DNA of 64,000 nucleotides, taken from the NCBI GenBank assembly GCA_014773175.1, contig VXCM01000132.1, positions 62,001 through 126,000 on the forward strand, read 5' to 3'. This document shows positions 1 through 11,200 of the stretch, piece by piece. The position numbers and the translations under genes were made by a program. The stretch comes from Lucifuga dentata. Taxonomy: Eukaryota > Chordata > Actinopteri > Ophidiiformes > Bythitidae. Positions within the stretch are counted from its first letter, which is position 1; the number at the start of each line of letters is the position of its first letter. The notes beneath the pieces were generated by a model that did no database searches, was not told the origin of the DNA, and worked only from the letters and a program-made list of their open reading frames with translations.

Positions 1-148
1 TCTATCTGTAAAGAAGGAGAAGAAAAAGGCATAGGAGAGAGGGGGGGAGGCAGGGAACGCCCTGGAGCATTGTCCTTTAAACTGGGTCCTGGCTTGCATT
101 ATCTCCTAAACCAGCACTCACACAACGTCAAACAACAAACGAACTCTG

Positions 149-281
149 GGCTGCTGAGGACGCTGTATGCAAGGAAAGAGAAGGAGGGAGGTGGGGGCAA
201 TAGGAGAGAGAGAGNGGCTGCTGAGGACGCTGTATGCAAGGAAAGAGAAGGAGGGAGGTGGGGGCAATAGGAGAGAGAGAG
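149..281. repeat. 66-bp direct duplication around a single N (assembly artefact)
   Basis: Two identical purine-rich copies starting GGCTGCTGAGGACGC lie on either side of one N at 215. The same layout recurs at seven other Ns in the window, which points to a gap join that did not merge overlapping contig ends rather than a biological duplication. Confidence 0.85.
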
Positions 282-1748
282 AGGGAGGGGAGGAGAGAAG
301 CAGGGAAGAAGAGGTTCAGTGGATGCCTTCTCTGCATGGGTGTAAAGAGTATGTTCAGAAGAACAATGTGGTTATTGAGATTTTTCTCATCTCTCTCTCT
401 CTATTTTACGCTAATTCAAACACCCCAATACTTTGTTTAATGCATCTGAGCCTATACTGAGATATGTAATTTCAAATTTGAGTAACTCTGTGATGCACTG
501 GACCCCATTCTGTGAAACTCTATCAAAGAGTGCATGGATAAATATCCTTGTCAATCCAAAATCACAATCTTTTAATGTATATCAGGCTGTGTGATTTTTT
601 TGTATAAAAAAATTATACAAAGGATTTTACTGACTTGTTGTGAGTTTTAGGAGGAGGAGGTTGATGCAGATCTTGAATCTGTGCTGCCAGCAGGAATACT
701 ATGCTTTGTGTCTGAATTTAATAGCCGTAAAGTTTTGTTTTACATGGTGTGTCATAACAAAAAAATGTTAAGGTATCCAACTGCAAATGGTTTTTATGAT
801 CTTATTTGACTATCATTTATCCCCTCAATGTTAACTGAGAGAACTTTATTAACATCACAGTACCAAAGCGCTGCAATGGAAAAGGTAGCATAAAATAAAT
901 GTGGGCAGAAGAATATGCAAAACATTGAGTTTGACTAACATGACAAAGTCACACCAACTCTGTCTGAGTCTGAAAGATAAGATCACCTCTGTACCTTCAT
1001 CACTTAGGGAGGATGGGGTGGTGAAATAGCATTGATTTTTTTTAGTGTCAAAACATAAATCATTAACACTGAATCTCCTTTTGCAAAGGACGTCTGAAGG
1101 AGCTGCTTTGCGTCCACACAGACCAACACTTCCCTCACTCTGAATTGATGAACCCCTAATCCTAAAATAGCAAAACTGCATCATTGTCTGTGATAAGAAG
1201 TCATTTTCTTTTGAAGAATTTCCATGATGCTGAAAAGCCACTTGTAGGCTATTTAATTTCATAAGGAAAGCGATGTAATCAAGCTTCAATTAACCAACGA
1301 CTAAAGTGGACTCATAGCCTCCAGCTGTCTCTCTTTGGACACTTAACAAGCTCCCCTTCTCTTTCCCCATTACAAAGCATCAGGACATATTCTGCTCATC
1401 GTCCTCAGTTTCTGCTCGATTCCATATGGGAGGGAGCATCACATGCGTCCACCATGAAGAAAGCTATGAATCTCCTTCCTATGGATACATGTCACATGCT
1501 TTGTCCACATATGGATGGGACGATGGGAATTTCCATACTGATAGAATTAACATGTGGAAATGACTAACCAGCCTTTTCTGATGCTTCAAGTGCCTCATAT
1601 TTCCTGGGAGGCCTTTTCTAAAGATATGATTAATTTGCAGAATATGGTCAATTTTCCTTCTGTGAGATATTCCTGGCTGTGTATCGTTAGTGTGTCAGGC
1701 ATTTGTGGACTAGTTTGCTTGCTGCTGCAGTGTCTGCCTTTTTGTGAT

Positions 1749-1803
1749 GTATGTGTGTGTGTGTGTGTGTCTGTGTGCATGTGTCCATTCATGCATGCAT
1801 GCA
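1749..1803. repeat. (GT)n and (ATGC)n microsatellite
   Basis: About nine GT units, then a short spacer, then three ATGC units. It lies inside the pax7 intron. Confidence 0.95.
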
Positions 1804-2779
1804 TAAGAACATATGTCTGTGTGTATCACCCCTGTGTAACCACCTCCATGATGGGCTAATTGGTTTAGCAGCCAAGGGGCCAAAGGCCAGTGCAGCATAG
1901 CGAAACTCAACGTGAACCTGATGTTGAGAGGAAGGCTTCCCAGCTATAGGAGGGAAGCATGTGTGGGACAATTCCCTTTTTTTTTTTTTACCACCCCCAC
2001 ACACCCCACTTTCCTTTTGCACTTAAAGTAACTCACAGCATTAGAAAACAAAATTCTTCACAGTGTTCTGGGCCGTTGTGCTTTAGACTCAAGTAGCACT
2101 AGAGGTAATCTCTTCCATTTTAACATATTTTGAGACCTTTTTCTGATGAATGTTGTATGCTATTACATTAATCTAGAATATTGAATTGGATGCTTTTATG
2201 CACCATGAATAATATACACACAGTAATATTGAGGCAAGCTCCAACCTGCAGTATCAGCAGGGCTCTCTACAAGGTTTGTGGAGCCTACTTTGTGTGGAGA
2301 TCTGAGGGGATCATTTACCAGTTCCAACTCCATTACTATTCATGAGATGGGTAGGCTAGGGGCGAGGGATTAGGGACTCCCTTGGTGCTTGTTGTGCTGT
2401 AGGCTCAGGCTCAGGCCTCAGGCTGCGGGTCTGGGGCTGTCTGGCACTGATGGTGGGTCTATTATCACCCTGGGACCCTTCTGTCCCACAGTTGAACACT
2501 TATTGGCAGTGCCAGCTAATAGAAACAGTCTCTCTTGTTCCCTTTCTCCTTTTGTAACCTTGTCACTCTCCTTGTATCTTTCCACTTGCTCTTTTCGGAT
2601 AGGGAAGTTTCTCCCTTTCCCTATTTCTAAGTTGAAATGATGTATTTCTCTTGGCATCTTTACCGTGAAGTACTAGTATGGCACTATATTTAAGAAAAAG
2701 TACTTTCCTTCAAGTCTGTCAATGCTTTGATCCTCAATTTTCCAAATTTCTAACATCCTCCATTCCCTCTTTCCCCCAG

Positions 2780-3029
2780 GTGATGAGTATCCTGAGTAAC
2801 CCCAGCGCCGTGCCCTCCCAGCCCCAGCATGACTTTTCCATTTCCCCCCTGCACGGCAGCTTGGAGAGCTCTAACCCTATCTCAGCCAGCTGCAGCCAGC
2901 GCTCTGACACCATCAAGAGTGTGGACAGCCTGGCCTCCTCACAGTCATACTGCCCCCCCACCTACAGCGCCACCAGCTACAGTGTGGACCCCGTCACTGC
3001 AGGATACCAGTACAGCCAGTATGGCCAGA
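2780..3029 (+). CDS. pax7: pax7 penultimate coding exon, C-terminal transactivation region
   Basis: Encodes 83 codons plus one base of the C-terminal region of Pax7, a nuclear paired-box and homeodomain transcription factor of muscle progenitors and neural crest. The reading frame begins [12 protein letters not shown] and continues through [25 protein letters not shown] and YQYSQYGQ. This is the Pax7-type C-terminal block; Pax3 differs here (it has GLLTNHGGVPHQPQ in place of [10 protein letters not shown]). The exon is bounded by a strong acceptor (pyrimidine tract then CAG) and the donor GTGAGT. It ends in phase 1: the last base A joins CT of the next exon to make Thr. The paired box and homeodomain exons lie upstream of the window. 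Reading through the donor gives Ser-Glu-stop, ending at 3037. The teleost a/b duplicate cannot be assigned from this exon. Confidence 0.95.
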
Positions 3030-3057
3030 GTGAGTAAACCAGACATACCTGCAGAGA

Positions 3058-3558
3058 GGTGGAAAGTAATTAAGTGCATACTGTATCATCAAGTACAAGT
3101 TTTTTTGTGTATTTGATTACTTCCATTTTGTGCTACATTCAAATTCTACTCCACAACATCGATAAGATTAATATCGTTCCAATCAATTAAACTCATAAAA
3201 TATTGTTGCAAGGTTAAAAAAAAATAACTAATTGTACATCCATTTAGTGTGAAGCTCTTTGTAAAATATGTTTAGATTTGGTCATTTTTGTTATTTTATT
3301 CCAGAATTTTTATTTTTTCATTCCAAACTGTCCAAAAATTTGAGTTTTTCCACACTGGATGAAAAACTTTTTATCTCAAATCTTAGAAATTTTAGTGTGA
3401 CCTCATGACCCATGAGATTTTTACTTTAAATACTTGAGAACATTTTACTTCTAATACTTCATCTTTAGCTAAGAAGGACTTTTACTTGTAATGAATTACT
3501 TTCCCATTTTGATAGTAACACTTTTACTGAATTAAAGAATTGAGTACTTGTTCCACCA
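3058..3558. mobile_element. divergent teleost interspersed repeat with GGTGGAA ends
   Basis: Begins GGTGGAAAGTAATTAAG and ends GAGTACTTGTTCCACC, so the ends are short inverted repeats. Inside are repeated runs of the type TACTTTTACTT, TTCTACTCCACA and GGACTTTTACTTG. This matches from memory a very common non-autonomous repeat of fish genomes that ends in GTACTTCTTCCACC. The copy is old and diverged. No coding capacity. Confidence 0.7.
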
Positions 3559-3778
3559 GTATGTTTATGTGTTTATCTGTGTATTGATTGGTTTTGTGTA
3601 TTCATGTGTCTGTGTTTAGTCAAATGTTAACTGTGTGTCTTCGTTAATATCCTCCACTTAAGTCGCCTAATATTTGAATAGTGGCATTGAAAGAAGTAAT
3701 ACTCAACTCTTTGATAAGAGAGCCTCCTGACCTTTGCACCCTGCTTGGCGCAGGCAGACACGTGCTCTTGATAAAGAN

Positions 3779-3798
3779 ACACACACACACACACACAC
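3779..3798. repeat. (CA)n microsatellite after a single N
   Basis: Ten CA units directly after an N at 3778. The true length is uncertain because of the N. Confidence 0.9.
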
Positions 3799-4700
3799 CA
3801 CCATGCTTCTAGGGAGCTGGCTTAGTCACACCCCACTCCACTTGGATGGGAAAGAGGAGAGGGCTACTTCAAAGAACGGCACACCCTCAGGGGCCATAGT
3901 GTCCTCTTGCCCACCTCTCTCTCTTTCTCTATTCTCCATCTTACACACACATACACCCTCAGGGCAGGAAAGAGTTTGCTTTATTAGATTAGCATAATTG
4001 ACTGATGCTGTCACAGCCATTCATAAGAAGTAAAATGAAGCACACTTCCCCAACAAGCCAGTCAGCTACCACATTTTTCTGTATTTATATGCAGCTTTTA
4101 GCAGCAATCTTATGTGTTTGTGTTTGTGTTGTAGTGTATGAATGCAGACTGCGCATGCTGGTGAGAGTATGTGTGCCGTGACGTTTGTGTGTGCACCAGT
4201 GTTTTGTCAGCGGCAAGAAACTGATGGCGGTGCGGATGTGAGCTGATGTGAGGTTAATTAAGATGGTGACTGAGCACAGTGGATGGGTAATGAATAGAGG
4301 AGAGAGGAGTGAGCTGCTGTCTGAGGATGAAAATGATCGGCCATGTGGAGTGTGGAGGGCATGAAATCAGAGATGCCAAGTGTAATGAAGACTGGCACAC
4401 AGAACACACACAGGGAATCGTCTGAGTGACAGCATGGAGACTTTACCAGGATGCACATGCTCTGTGCCAGCAGTGTGCCAACCTCAGACAAGGGACAGGG
4501 GAGGGGTTTTTATCTTTCACTCTCTCTTTATATGAATTGTTTTTTTGTTTGACTCACTCATTTCTGCCACAACTTATTTCAGCCTTAATCAGAGGAATGA
4601 AATGAGAGTGAATAGGATGTATGTCTCTGGAATGTACCACCTGTCTCTGCGTGTTTGGTGACTAATTCTTTTTTCTCTTTGTGTTTTTGTTCCTGTGAAG

Positions 4701-4816
4701 CTGCTGTAGACTACCTGGCCAAGAACGTGAGCTTGTCCACCCAGAGGAGGATGAAGCTTGGAGACCACTCGGCTGTGCTGGGACTGCTGCAGGTGGAGAC
4801 GGGACAGGCCTACTAA
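4701..4816 (+). CDS. pax7: pax7 last coding exon and stop
   Basis: Together with the split Thr codon from the previous exon it encodes the 38-residue Pax7 tail: TAVDYLAKNVSL, STQRRMKLGDHS, AVLGLLQVETGQAY, then TAA. This is nearly identical to the longer-spliced mammalian PAX7 C-terminus, differing at about two positions (Asp for Glu after KLG, and Gln for Pro after LGLL). The acceptor TCCTGTGAAG fits the phase left by the upstream donor, and the join restores GQTAVDYL as in human PAX7. The basic STQRRMKLG core resembles the C-terminal tail motif found in paired-class homeodomain proteins. High conservation argues that this spliced tail is the functional one in the fish. Confidence 0.95.
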
Positions 4817-5985
4817 GCCGACAGGACACATCTTGCACCTCTCTCCTTCACCCTCTGCAACACTCTTCCATGCTCCATCAAGTGACTCCGACGCGGCTCA
4901 GCTCTCTGCCTCTCTTTCTCCATGACATCTGTGCACAGTCAGAAAGCCTCTCCGTATACCCTGCAGCAGACAGAGAAAGTGATGTTTTTGAGTGCAACAA
5001 GCTCATAGCTCACAACTAAAACTTTTCATTGTCAACCACAAAGTGGCTCTACTATATAATCTTAGTCTTGGGCATCTCTTCCTCTTCCTTGTACTCCTAC
5101 CACTGCCCCAAGCTCTGATATTTTTTTGCTCAGAGGGTCTGACAGGACCCCAGATGACCCGAGGATGGTTGGCCACCTTGGCCCGGATTCCTCTTTGTCA
5201 TGGCTGCAGTCCAGCACACATTAGAGCCATCAACAACATGTACTTCGACCTTGCTGTTTATAGTAGTTTACAAAGCCAGTATCATTTGAACGACTCTTAT
5301 TCTTGTTCCTTTTTGATATTGTTAAGGTTATTGTTGCTGTTATATGATTATGGTTAATGTGATTTATGTTGTTCTTTGATTCCATTCGTGTCTCTTTTCT
5401 CTGTTAGATGTTGATGTGTTAAACACAGTGGATGACTGAGACGATTCAGGAGTGAGTGTCTGTACATGTCGGCACATTTACACAGAGAGGTTGATTGTTT
5501 TACAAGCTGCTGTTCCCTGCTCCCTGAGCTCTAATGTTCGTGAGCGATTTGACCTTCCCACTTTCATATTCATCTTGACATTCCTAAAGAACTTGGCCAC
5601 TCTGTGGGAAGTCTGGCTTGATGGATCCTGCAGGGAATTAAAGCAGCATTTTGGCGGCCAATAGCTTTCCCCTCCTAACCTCTATCCCATCCTTAGCCGT
5701 GGTCCATGGGGAGGGGGGCATTGTTTGTAAAAACAGGATTGGGGAAATTAATGTATTTTGTTTAGAAATATGGACCTTGCCAAGGAGGGCTAANTACCCC
5801 TCCCAAATCCCATCTGCCAGGGAATCCTGTGTGACTTAAACAGTGTAAAGCAGATTAAATCACACAAATATAATGTCAGAGCTAATTCACAATGACCCTT
5901 CCTTTACCATCCCATATTTCTGTTCTTACAGAGTAATTATCACATTTTGTAAATTTGCCTTTAGTTGGGTTCCTTGTTTGGACTA

Positions 5986-5991
5986 AATAAA
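5986..5991 (+). terminator. candidate proximal pax7 poly(A) signal AATAAA
   Basis: Canonical hexamer in GACTAAATAAACATT, about 1.2 kb after the stop codon. No strong GU-rich element follows closely, so use is uncertain. Confidence 0.35.
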
Positions 5992-7157
5992 CATTCCACT
6001 GAAACATTCCACAGACACCAGCTACAAGTATGTATTAGCATTCCAACATTTTCTGTTATGAGATTAAAAGTACACAAGCTGTGGTGTTCACATGTATACA
6101 CATGAAAATCACATAATCCAGTCAGTTGTGAAAGGGCACAGGTAGTACCAATGATTGGGCCCCTCTGGGTTGGACTGGAGCCCCCTCTAATCCTCCGCAT
6201 TGATGCACTCATTGAAAAATACAAACAGAAAAAAACTTAGTGATTATCAGACATTTCTGTAGCATTCGTAGCTGAATTTTGACATAATCCAGGACCAGCT
6301 GATCCACTGAGATGTGTGTGATTTTCATCCCATTCTCGTCAGTGTATGATGTACAGAAAAACTTATCTCAAAACAGGTGGTCCTCAGTCGCCATGAAATG
6401 GAAACTGTACAGTTGCAGGAGCAGATTGTGTACTGTTTGTTTATAAAGAGTATGTTTTCTACTAAAGCAAAACTATGTTGAGAGGTAGGTAAGCAAGGGA
6501 TCAGCGGAAGTAAATGTTTTGTTTCAGTTTCGTTAACTGGATTTTTCTATTGAGTTTCTTTTATTGTATTTTATTGGTTTACTTCTTCTGTTCCTGTTTT
6601 GGGCCCAGCTTAGTATGGAAAATTTGTATAAAATCAATTTCATTGAAATTATTCAAATTAAAATAGTATAAAACAGGATCAAACTGAGCTTGATGGAATA
6701 TTAAAGCTTGGTGACAGAGATTACCTCTTGGACCACTGTATATTAGAAAGGTGGCTGGATGAAACATCTTCATGTGTCCGAGCATTTTGAGGGTGTTTTT
6801 GACCACCAGATCTTACGGACTAATTATGAGTACAAACCAGCCTGGACTGGACTGGACCATGGACCTATAACATGCCTGAACTCTGGGGCTCAGTGTGGGA
6901 CACTGCTAATGGTTCACCCGGATGATGATGAAGATGACGATGCTGGTACAGACAGCTTGTAAGGAAACTGATTAGAGTCACACTGGATTTGGGGACCAAT
7001 AAGACTTCCATAGACTTCAGGAGAAACTCAAAGTAATGCTGACTCCGCACTGAATCACCGCAGTTATAACTGCTCTGCTTGGAGCCTCACTCGTGTATAA
7101 TTAAAAAGGAAGAATTTTAGAATCGTCTTTAGTGTATCAAACCCATTTCTAACACTC

Positions 7158-7163
7158 AATAAA
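7158..7163 (+). terminator. candidate distal pax7 poly(A) signal AATAAA
   Basis: Canonical hexamer in AACACTCAATAAACATTTGG, followed within about 50-110 bases by T- and GT-rich sequence. A further ATTAAA lies about 250 bases downstream. Confidence 0.4.
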
Positions 7164-7504
7164 CATTTGGATATTTAAAGCATACATCTCTTTATCCCCC
7201 ACCCCTCTGTTTGACCCTTAACCTGTTTAGTTACTTTCTGACATCTGTGCTTTGCTTTATTCCTTTTCTGTTCCGCATGTGTGTATATTATCATGGTATA
7301 ATTTATTCTGCTGTATGAAGTATTAGAGTAGTGGGAAACTTGTATTGGTATTTACTACCTTCAGCCTGTTGGTGTGTTTACTGTAACACTGGCGTAACTG
7401 TTATCAATTAAAGATCCAAAACTGATTCTGCCATTTGTCCCTTTTATTGTGGATGTTTGCATGTATTTTAACTGATACAACTGTGATTCTGTTGTCCATT
7501 ATTA

Positions 7505-7507
<3 letters not shown>

Positions 7508-7541
<34 letters not shown>

Positions 7542-7565
7542 ATGTTTCTGTGCACATATGTATGC

Positions 7566-7615
<50 letters not shown>
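7508..7615. repeat. compound (GT)n-(TA)n microsatellite
   Basis: About 14 GT units, a mixed GCATG spacer, and about 23 TA units with one AA interruption. A typical fish dinucleotide array just after the probable pax7 transcript end. Confidence 0.95.
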
Positions 7616-7839
7616 GTATTCCCCAAGCCCGCCTATGCAGTGTATATGTGAGTGTCCTAGGTGCGTAAGGCAAACTTACTATCTGTCTATATTTATTAAC
7701 TGTAAATTAATATAATATTAGTATTTTTGTATTTGGATGCAAAGCAGAAGTAGGTGTACTGTAACGTTAACAAAAGTTAACGGGAACATCCTAGAATATC
7801 CTGAATTGTTTGCTACTGCCAAAACAGTAACTATAACGG

Positions 7840-8235
7840 CATTACTCAAAACATTATGAGCCAATTTTGATGAAACCTGGTGGAAAGGTTAGGCATGACA
7901 TAAAATTTTGGTGCTGATCTGGATTAAGGGGCCGATCCAGGAATTTAAAAAAGAAATTATGCCTTAACATTGCCAGATAGGGCATTTTTCCATATTTTCA
8001 AAAGTAATACACCAATTTCAGTGGAAAAAAAATTACGCATATTCAAATTTATGCATATGATAGCTATCAGGTCCAGATCCAGATATCTTTTAAAAATGAT
8101 TGTTTCTTATGACAAATAAAGAAATTAAGACCTATTATTATTAGATTTGTACATTATTAAAACAAGACAATTTTTTGCCTATAGGCATGTTCAGTATTGG
8201 TGGAGGTATGAGCTCCAATGAGTGTCCATTTAGTT
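7840..8235. mobile_element. old interspersed repeat (conserved fish family, diverged copy)
   Basis: Contains the string AATTTTGATGAAACCTGGTGG, then GGTGCTGATCTGGATTAAGG and GGCCGATCCAGGAATTT. The far end reads GTTCAGTATTGGTGGAGGTATGAGC. I recognise this arrangement as a repeat seen often in teleost genomes (usual ending GGCGGAGGTCTGCGCTC). No open frame and no clear terminal repeats in this copy. Class not assigned. Confidence 0.55.
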
Positions 8236-11200
8236 TTAATTGTAATAGCCACTGCGAGAAAATTATGAATAATATAGGTTGCATTGTAACTTTATTTCAA
8301 ATAGTTTCTACTTGCAACTATTAAAATTGTTTAAATAAAGTCTGTGTAATAAAAAAGCTGTTACAATTTAGATGACATTATTCTAAATATCCTAAAAAAT
8401 GTATTGTATTCATTTACATCCCTTCTGTGTCATCCATCTGCGTTCCGCGACTGACTGATCCCATCTTGGTGACATGATCAGGGAGTGATGAGAGCTCAGA
8501 TTCAGAGAGGGAAAAAAAAAAAAAAAAAAAANAAAAAAAACTGACAGTGCATCTGGTTGCAGCTGTAGGAAGTCATTCATTCTGCCCATTGTCCAGCAGC
8601 AGCTTGCTCCACTCAGCCGCTGGTTGGGTCTGGGCCAGACTGGGGCCCGCGCAGTGAGGAATGCTGTCTGTAAATCTCTGTGGTATGGTATGAATGCAGA
8701 GGAACTAACCGGTGTGGTATGGAAGCATCCGCTGTGCTCTATATTACAGGCAACAATAGTAAAGCTCATTCAGTTTTTACCAGCAGCACTGCTGGAGGTA
8801 TGTAAAATATGTCCTATTGAACTCCTGATTCAGACTGCCTGATTTTAACATTTCCAACATTTTGGAAATGAAATGTCTGTCATTACAGCCGCAAAACATC
8901 TAGCTTTAGTCAGGTTCTGTGTGAAACAGATTTACACTTTAAATGCCACAAAATAATAGCCAGTATTTTACTTTTCATTTGCAATTAAAATTAATCTAAT
9001 TAAGGGCATCACTAAACACAATTATTGCCATCATTAACATCAAATTGTATGAGGAGATAAATTTGATGCTAAATAAAGTATGTACTGATCTGTAATAAAC
9101 TTAGTGATATTCATATTAGTGGCATTCACATTTCATACTTGGTTAAATACTAAGATTTTAACAGTGGAAATGGATGCAGAATACTTAGTACTGCCTTTAA
9201 ATCTACAAAATAAATCAGAAATTGTGCTGATATCACTACATAATATCAAGGCTCGGTTAAATTTGATGGAAAAATCTTTTCAGTGTCTAATTACAAACCA
9301 CATAAAACAAAGTTCTGGAGCAGCATGTCAATGAAGTGGGAATATGGTCAATTACAGAATAAAAGCAAAATGCCTTTTTCTTCATGATTTGATTCTTAGG
9401 AGGCTGTAGGTCAGTGGATCCTGTTGGTATACTTAAAATGTATTGTTATGTGGCGTTTTGCCTGCTGTGTGTCATTCCTCATATATTCCTCTAAAAGTTT
9501 GTGTGCTGGTTGTCCAGATTAGACCTTGGCATGTGCTATGGTTGTCCCCTTTGCTCCAGCTTGTCTCCTGAGGTGTGGGCCTGGGAGTTTTCCTCTGGTC
9601 TTCTGTCACTCAGACTGGACGAGGTGGCAGCTCAGGCACTGGTGTGTGGGAGAGCTTTGTGACACACACTCATCTCCTCCTTTGATCCCCTAATTGATTG
9701 ACTACAGGAGCAGAGGATAAACAGAGCCCACAAGAGCCGATTCCACTCGCCTCTCTGGAGTGGTTTAGATAAAGTGTAGAGGCCTGAGCTCTCCGTTTCT
9801 GCTCCCCTCTCTATATGGACGTATGACCATTGAAGGTGGCTCTGTGCCACGGTGGCTTAGCTGTGGGCTGTGTCCTCAGGCCCACTGCTTGCGTACTGCC
9901 CCTGTGCGTAAATGGCTGGCGGTAATGGGTTTGTTTAGATCACAAGGATGGAAATGAAACTCCTGAGCCTCGCTGTAGAGACCAGGAGGGCCCTATCGCT
10001 CAGGAGACAGCGATAGAGAAGTCACAGCCTGGTCATACTCACTTTCAGAATGAGCCATGGAATAGAGACTGTGATTCAGATCTAATTTAGGAGCAGACTC
10101 CTGAACCTGGCCGTGCTGTGATAAATAACCTGCTGCCGAAGAGTCGGTAAAGCCAAGGAGAATAAGAAGGTCGAACACAAACAACCAGTGAGGGCCTTCA
10201 CTCCAAGAAGGAAAAATAGGCCAAAAAATATCTCTGTTTTCAAAAATATGTTTGTGTTTGAAAAGTCAGTAATCATGAATGATTTATACCAGATATGATA
10301 ATTATATTCTAATTTTATAAATCTATCTTCAGAGAGAGAGTTCAGATCCGTGTGCAGGTATGCTAAGAAATGATTAAGAGATGCTCTGGGGGTCTTGGTT
10401 TTATTCTTCGAGATTATGTGTCACAGGGACTAAAAAAGCTCCCAGCTGTCGCCATGAAAGCACTTACAGTATAATAATCCTCCAAATCCTGTAATTATGC
10501 CAGCATACGCCGTGTACCTGAGCCTCAGCTTTGTGCTCGTCACCTCAAGGATCTCACTGACACAGACACAGACACAGAATCACAGCTTGGTGCTCATATA
10601 TCTCCTTCTGTGTTTCGCATAGGGAGAAAATCATATTTTCAGAACATTTTAGGTGTTTTGAATTTCATGGTTACCCCTCTGAGGTATTATAGATAGCTAA
10701 TCTGTCATGTACAAGCTAAAATAAGGTATTGTCATATCTCAAAGCTGTCTGATTTACCAGAAACAGTGCCCTAATTATAAACCCTCTTTTCTTCACAAGG
10801 TCTGACCTGACTTATATGACCAATATTGGAATTATGTATGCGCGCGCACACACACATGCACACACACACAACCAATGCATACAGCACCTCCCCCAAAGGA
10901 GTTTTTAAAAAGAAAGGAGAAAAAAGTCAGTGAAGTTGTAAATCTAAGAAATCTGAGTGAGATAAAAATCACTGTGAAGCCAAGCTTGATTTACATTTAA
11001 AATCTGAGCAGTGCTCTCAAACTAATTAATATTAATAACAAAAATGGAAATGAGTGCAATGGCAGCCCTAAGTGAAGAACAAGCTGGGTGCATTCAGTCA
11101 GGAGATTCATATATAAGCCCTTTCTCAGGAGAAGTGGGCTCTAAACAGGCGTGACGCCAGGGCATAGACCGCCATACACAGAGACAATTTTTCTAGATAA

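Larger units (their letters stand above)
1..2779 (+). other. pax7: pax7 intron, 3' part (noncoding)
   Basis: Sequence upstream of the penultimate pax7 exon. I looked for the preceding pax7 exon, which should encode the transactivation region after the homeodomain, and did not see it, so this is read as one intron that begins outside the window. It holds a purine-rich stretch with an assembly duplication near its start, a (GT)n/(ATGC)n microsatellite, and a pyrimidine-rich tract leading into the acceptor CCCCCAG. A 144-residue open frame on the opposite strand (855-1289) shows no recognisable domain. Confidence 0.7.
3030..4700 (+). other. pax7: pax7 last intron
   Basis: GT-AG intron between the last two pax7 coding exons, donor GTGAGT and acceptor TCCTGTGAAG. 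It contains an interspersed fish repeat near its 5' end, a (CA)n tract with a single N, and GT-rich sequence around 4.1 kb. No exon was recognised inside it. Confidence 0.9.
4817..7430 (+). other. pax7: pax7 3' untranslated region (extent inferred)
   Basis: No coding exon follows the pax7 stop. Candidate poly(A) signals in the sense direction are AATAAA at 5986, AATAAA at 7158 and ATTAAA at about 7407, the last inside TTATCAATTAAAGATCC. The 7.1-7.4 kb stretch is AT-rich and lacks recognisable repeats, which fits a distal 3' UTR end. Mammalian PAX7 also has a multi-kilobase 3' UTR. Which signal is used cannot be decided from sequence alone. A single N sits at 5794 without flanking duplication. 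Confidence 0.5.

Noticed and set aside
855..1289. 144-codon open frame on the minus strand in the pax7 intron
   Set aside because: No recognisable domain, no splice context and low-complexity stretches; an open frame of this size is expected by chance in many kilobases of noncoding DNA.
3031..3037. Treating TGAGTAA after the pax7 exon as the true gene end
   Set aside because: A good donor precedes it and the downstream exon restores the conserved Pax7 tail in frame; the stop is relevant only to a retained-intron form.
6759..6962. Short + frame ending in an acidic DDDEDDDAG run
   Set aside because: A simple GAT/GAA-rich stretch in the presumed pax7 3' UTR; I considered a LINE remnant (DFRRNSK-like string nearby) but could not support it.
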